From: Robiginitomaculum sp.
GTDB taxonomy: Bacteria; Pseudomonadota; Alphaproteobacteria; Caulobacterales; Maricaulaceae
Direction: 5' to 3'
NCBI GenBank assembly: GCA_002733495.1
Contig: NVVV01000003.1
Location: 1-64,000, forward strand
DNA: 64,000 nucleotides
Shown here: in pieces, positions 62,355 through 64,000 of the stretch
Layout of the letters: each line of letters starts with the position of its first letter
Numbering within the stretch: position 1 is the stretch's first letter
Program-made: the position numbers and the translations under genes
The notes under the pieces: generated by a model
Seen by the model: the letters and a program-made list of their open reading frames with translations, nothing else
Told to the model about the DNA's origin: nothing
Databases searched by the model: none

Positions 62355-63578
62355 TCAGATAAAGGCGCGGCTGGCAAACCAGTAAATTCCCATTGTAAAG
62401 ACAATGGCACTGATCAGAATTTGGGTTTGTCCAGTACGGGCCGGTCCGACAATACGCTGCAGTATGGCAAACGCTATTAGCCAGGCCGCAATCACCGACA
62501 ATTGCCCAATCTCCACGCCAATATTAAAGCCAGCCAGTGCCGCAAGGTATTGCCCGGATGGCAGATCGGCTTCACCAAGGACGCTGGCAAACCCCGCACC
62601 ATGCACCAGCCCAAAAGCGGTGGTCAGGGCCAGGCTGGCTCGCAAGGCCATTTTGGCCGATGTGACCAATTTCCCATAGCTGAACACAAATAGGGCCAGA
62701 CCAATCCAGATAACAGGTGATAATGCCCCAAAACCCAACAGAGAGGCCCCAGTGATGAGCAGGAATAAAAATGCAATCGCTCTGGTCGCGCGTCGCCAGT
62801 CGCGGCTGGACGGGGAGAGGAGAATCTCCATAGCAATAAAAGCAATGGAAAAGCCAATCAGGGCCTCAATGGCCGGGCCATTGGGCTGTATGATCTTTAG
62901 TGCGGCCAAACTGAGGGTGATGCTGTGCCCCAGCGTAAACCCTGTGACCAGAAGGGCCACATCCTTATAGCTGCGGGCCAGCAGGATCAGGCCTGTTACG
63001 AAAGCCAGATGATCATACCCGGACAAAATATGGGTGATGCCCAAGTGAATATAAGTTGTGAAATTGTCCCAAAATCCGCGTCGATCTTGCCCATTTTTAA
63101 CATTGGCAGGGGAACGCATAACATGCTGGCGTTGGGCATTGGTAAAAATAAATTCACGCGCCTCGGCATCATTTTCAATCTGCGCGATATGAATATGGGT
63201 CGAAGCCAGATCAAAAAAAGCACCATTGCGCAAAGTCCAGCCCGCAGCATTCAGGGGGGCCGGGCAGGTAAACGCCATCTGGATTTGCAACGCGCCGCCA
63301 GAAGAGGGGACCTGTGTGGGAAGCGAAGCGCTACAGGGTTGGCCATTCTGGCTGACATGTATGCTGGCCGCCAGATGCCCGCCCAGCAAGTTGGACAGGG
63401 CGGTTTGTTTTTCCTGCAAGGGGATCAGCAAGGTCGCCTGAACCTGATCAATGGAATACACCATGTGAACGGTGCGCTCGCTCTCCGACCATGTGGAGAA
63501 AGACCGGCTGGCCGAATGAGCTTGTGCAAAATGGCTGCACGCGGCCCAGAGCAATAGCGCCAGAAGCCAGCGGATCAT
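62355..63578 (-). CDS. HupE/UreJ family membrane protein
   Basis: FTTYIHLGITHILSGYDHLAFVTGLILLARSYKDVALLVTGFTLGHSITLSLAAL; GLVHGAGFASVLGE. Confidence 0.88.
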   Translation of the reverse strand: MIRWLLALLLWAACSHFAQAHSASRSFSTWSESERTVHMVYSIDQVQATLLIPLQEKQTALSNLLGGHLAASIHVSQNGQPCSASLPTQVPSSGGALQIQMAFTCPAPLNAAGWTLRNGAFFDLASTHIHIAQIENDAEAREFIFTNAQRQHVMRSPANVKNGQDRRGFWDNFTTYIHLGITHILSGYDHLAFVTGLILLARSYKDVALLVTGFTLGHSITLSLAALKIIQPNGPAIEALIGFSIAFIAMEILLSPSSRDWRRATRAIAFLFLLITGASLLGFGALSPVIWIGLALFVFSYGKLVTSAKMALRASLALTTAFGLVHGAGFASVLGEADLPSGQYLAALAGFNIGVEIGQLSVIAAWLIAFAILQRIVGPARTGQTQILISAIVFTMGIYWFASRAFI

Positions 63579-64000
63579 TGGGGGGCATCCGCGCTAAGCT
63601 CAATCTTGGCGCTGCGTTTCAAACGATCAATATAGGTGCGCAAAGCGTCGTCATCGCGCTCGTCCAGATAGGCCGCCTCTATTTGATCGCGGACGCTTTC
63701 CAGCTCCGGTACGCGCGCGCGGGTGCGGTTAACCAGATAGAGCCGCCAGAGGCCGCCTGTGCCCTTTATCCAGGCGGTCCATTGCCCCGGGCGCAGGCCT
63801 TTCAGCGCTGCGATCGGCGTCACGCCAACATAGTCTATGAGTTTTCGAACCGGCAACAGGCCGTTTGGCACGGGGGGCGTTTGTTGGCCAAAGCGTTTCA
63901 CCAGATCCCCGGCCTTCGCCCCCTTGCGCAACGCTGCATCAAAGGCGGGTTTTTCCTGCTTTGCGGTTGCTGAGGGCAAAAAGATCGCACGAACAAACAC
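63575..64000 (-). CDS. PpiC-type peptidylprolyl isomerase, C-terminal part (gene continues beyond window)
   Basis: ALRKGAKAGDLVKRFGQQTPP...LIDYVGVTPIAALKGLRPGQWTAWIKGTGGLWRLYLVNRTRARVPELESVRDQIEAAYLDERDDDALRTYIDRLKRSAKI; SurA/PpiC-like tail. Confidence 0.55.
   Translation of the reverse strand: MFVRAIFLPSATAKQEKPAFDAALRKGAKAGDLVKRFGQQTPPVPNGLLPVRKLIDYVGVTPIAALKGLRPGQWTAWIKGTGGLWRLYLVNRTRARVPELESVRDQIEAAYLDERDDDALRTYIDRLKRSAKIELSADAPQ

Overview
64 kb alphaproteobacterial-type chromosomal window (organism not identified from sequence). Left ~6.3 kb is a decaying mobile region next to tRNA-Lys(CTT): an IS5-like transposase remnant, an HUH Rep-like protein, an AlpA-like HTH, and a minus-strand cassette of tyrosine integrase, DUF3768, papain-like cysteine peptidase and a divergent FtsZ/Rossmann-like protein. 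The rest is mostly host-type sequence: LuxR solo and ferredoxin, DUF2142/SMR/GT2 cluster, FNR-like oxidoreductase, chorismate mutase, Hpt, two SIMPL proteins, S9 peptidase, an exopolysaccharide locus, a Rieske/cytochrome c/PII group, a CzcCBA-type efflux module, tyrosine degradation (HPPD, VOC, FAH, MAAI), histidine utilisation (HutF/I/H/G/U), KdsD-GlmS, HupE, and a PPIase cut by the window end. Most interesting: (a) the integrase/DUF3768/Cys-peptidase/FtsZ-like cassette with a duplicated ~78-bp 3' module; (b) a 24-nt direct repeat (22/24) of the tRNA-Ser 3' end that brackets the 7.4-kb CzcCBA module; (c) an IS1595-type element at the junction of two genes both missing their 5' ends; (d) three mobile-element recombinases each interrupted by one in-frame TAG; (e) a ~158-bp tandem duplication copying the end of a sulfotransferase gene; (f) a MITE-like inverted-repeat element in the EPS locus. 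All family assignments come from reading motifs; no database search was run.
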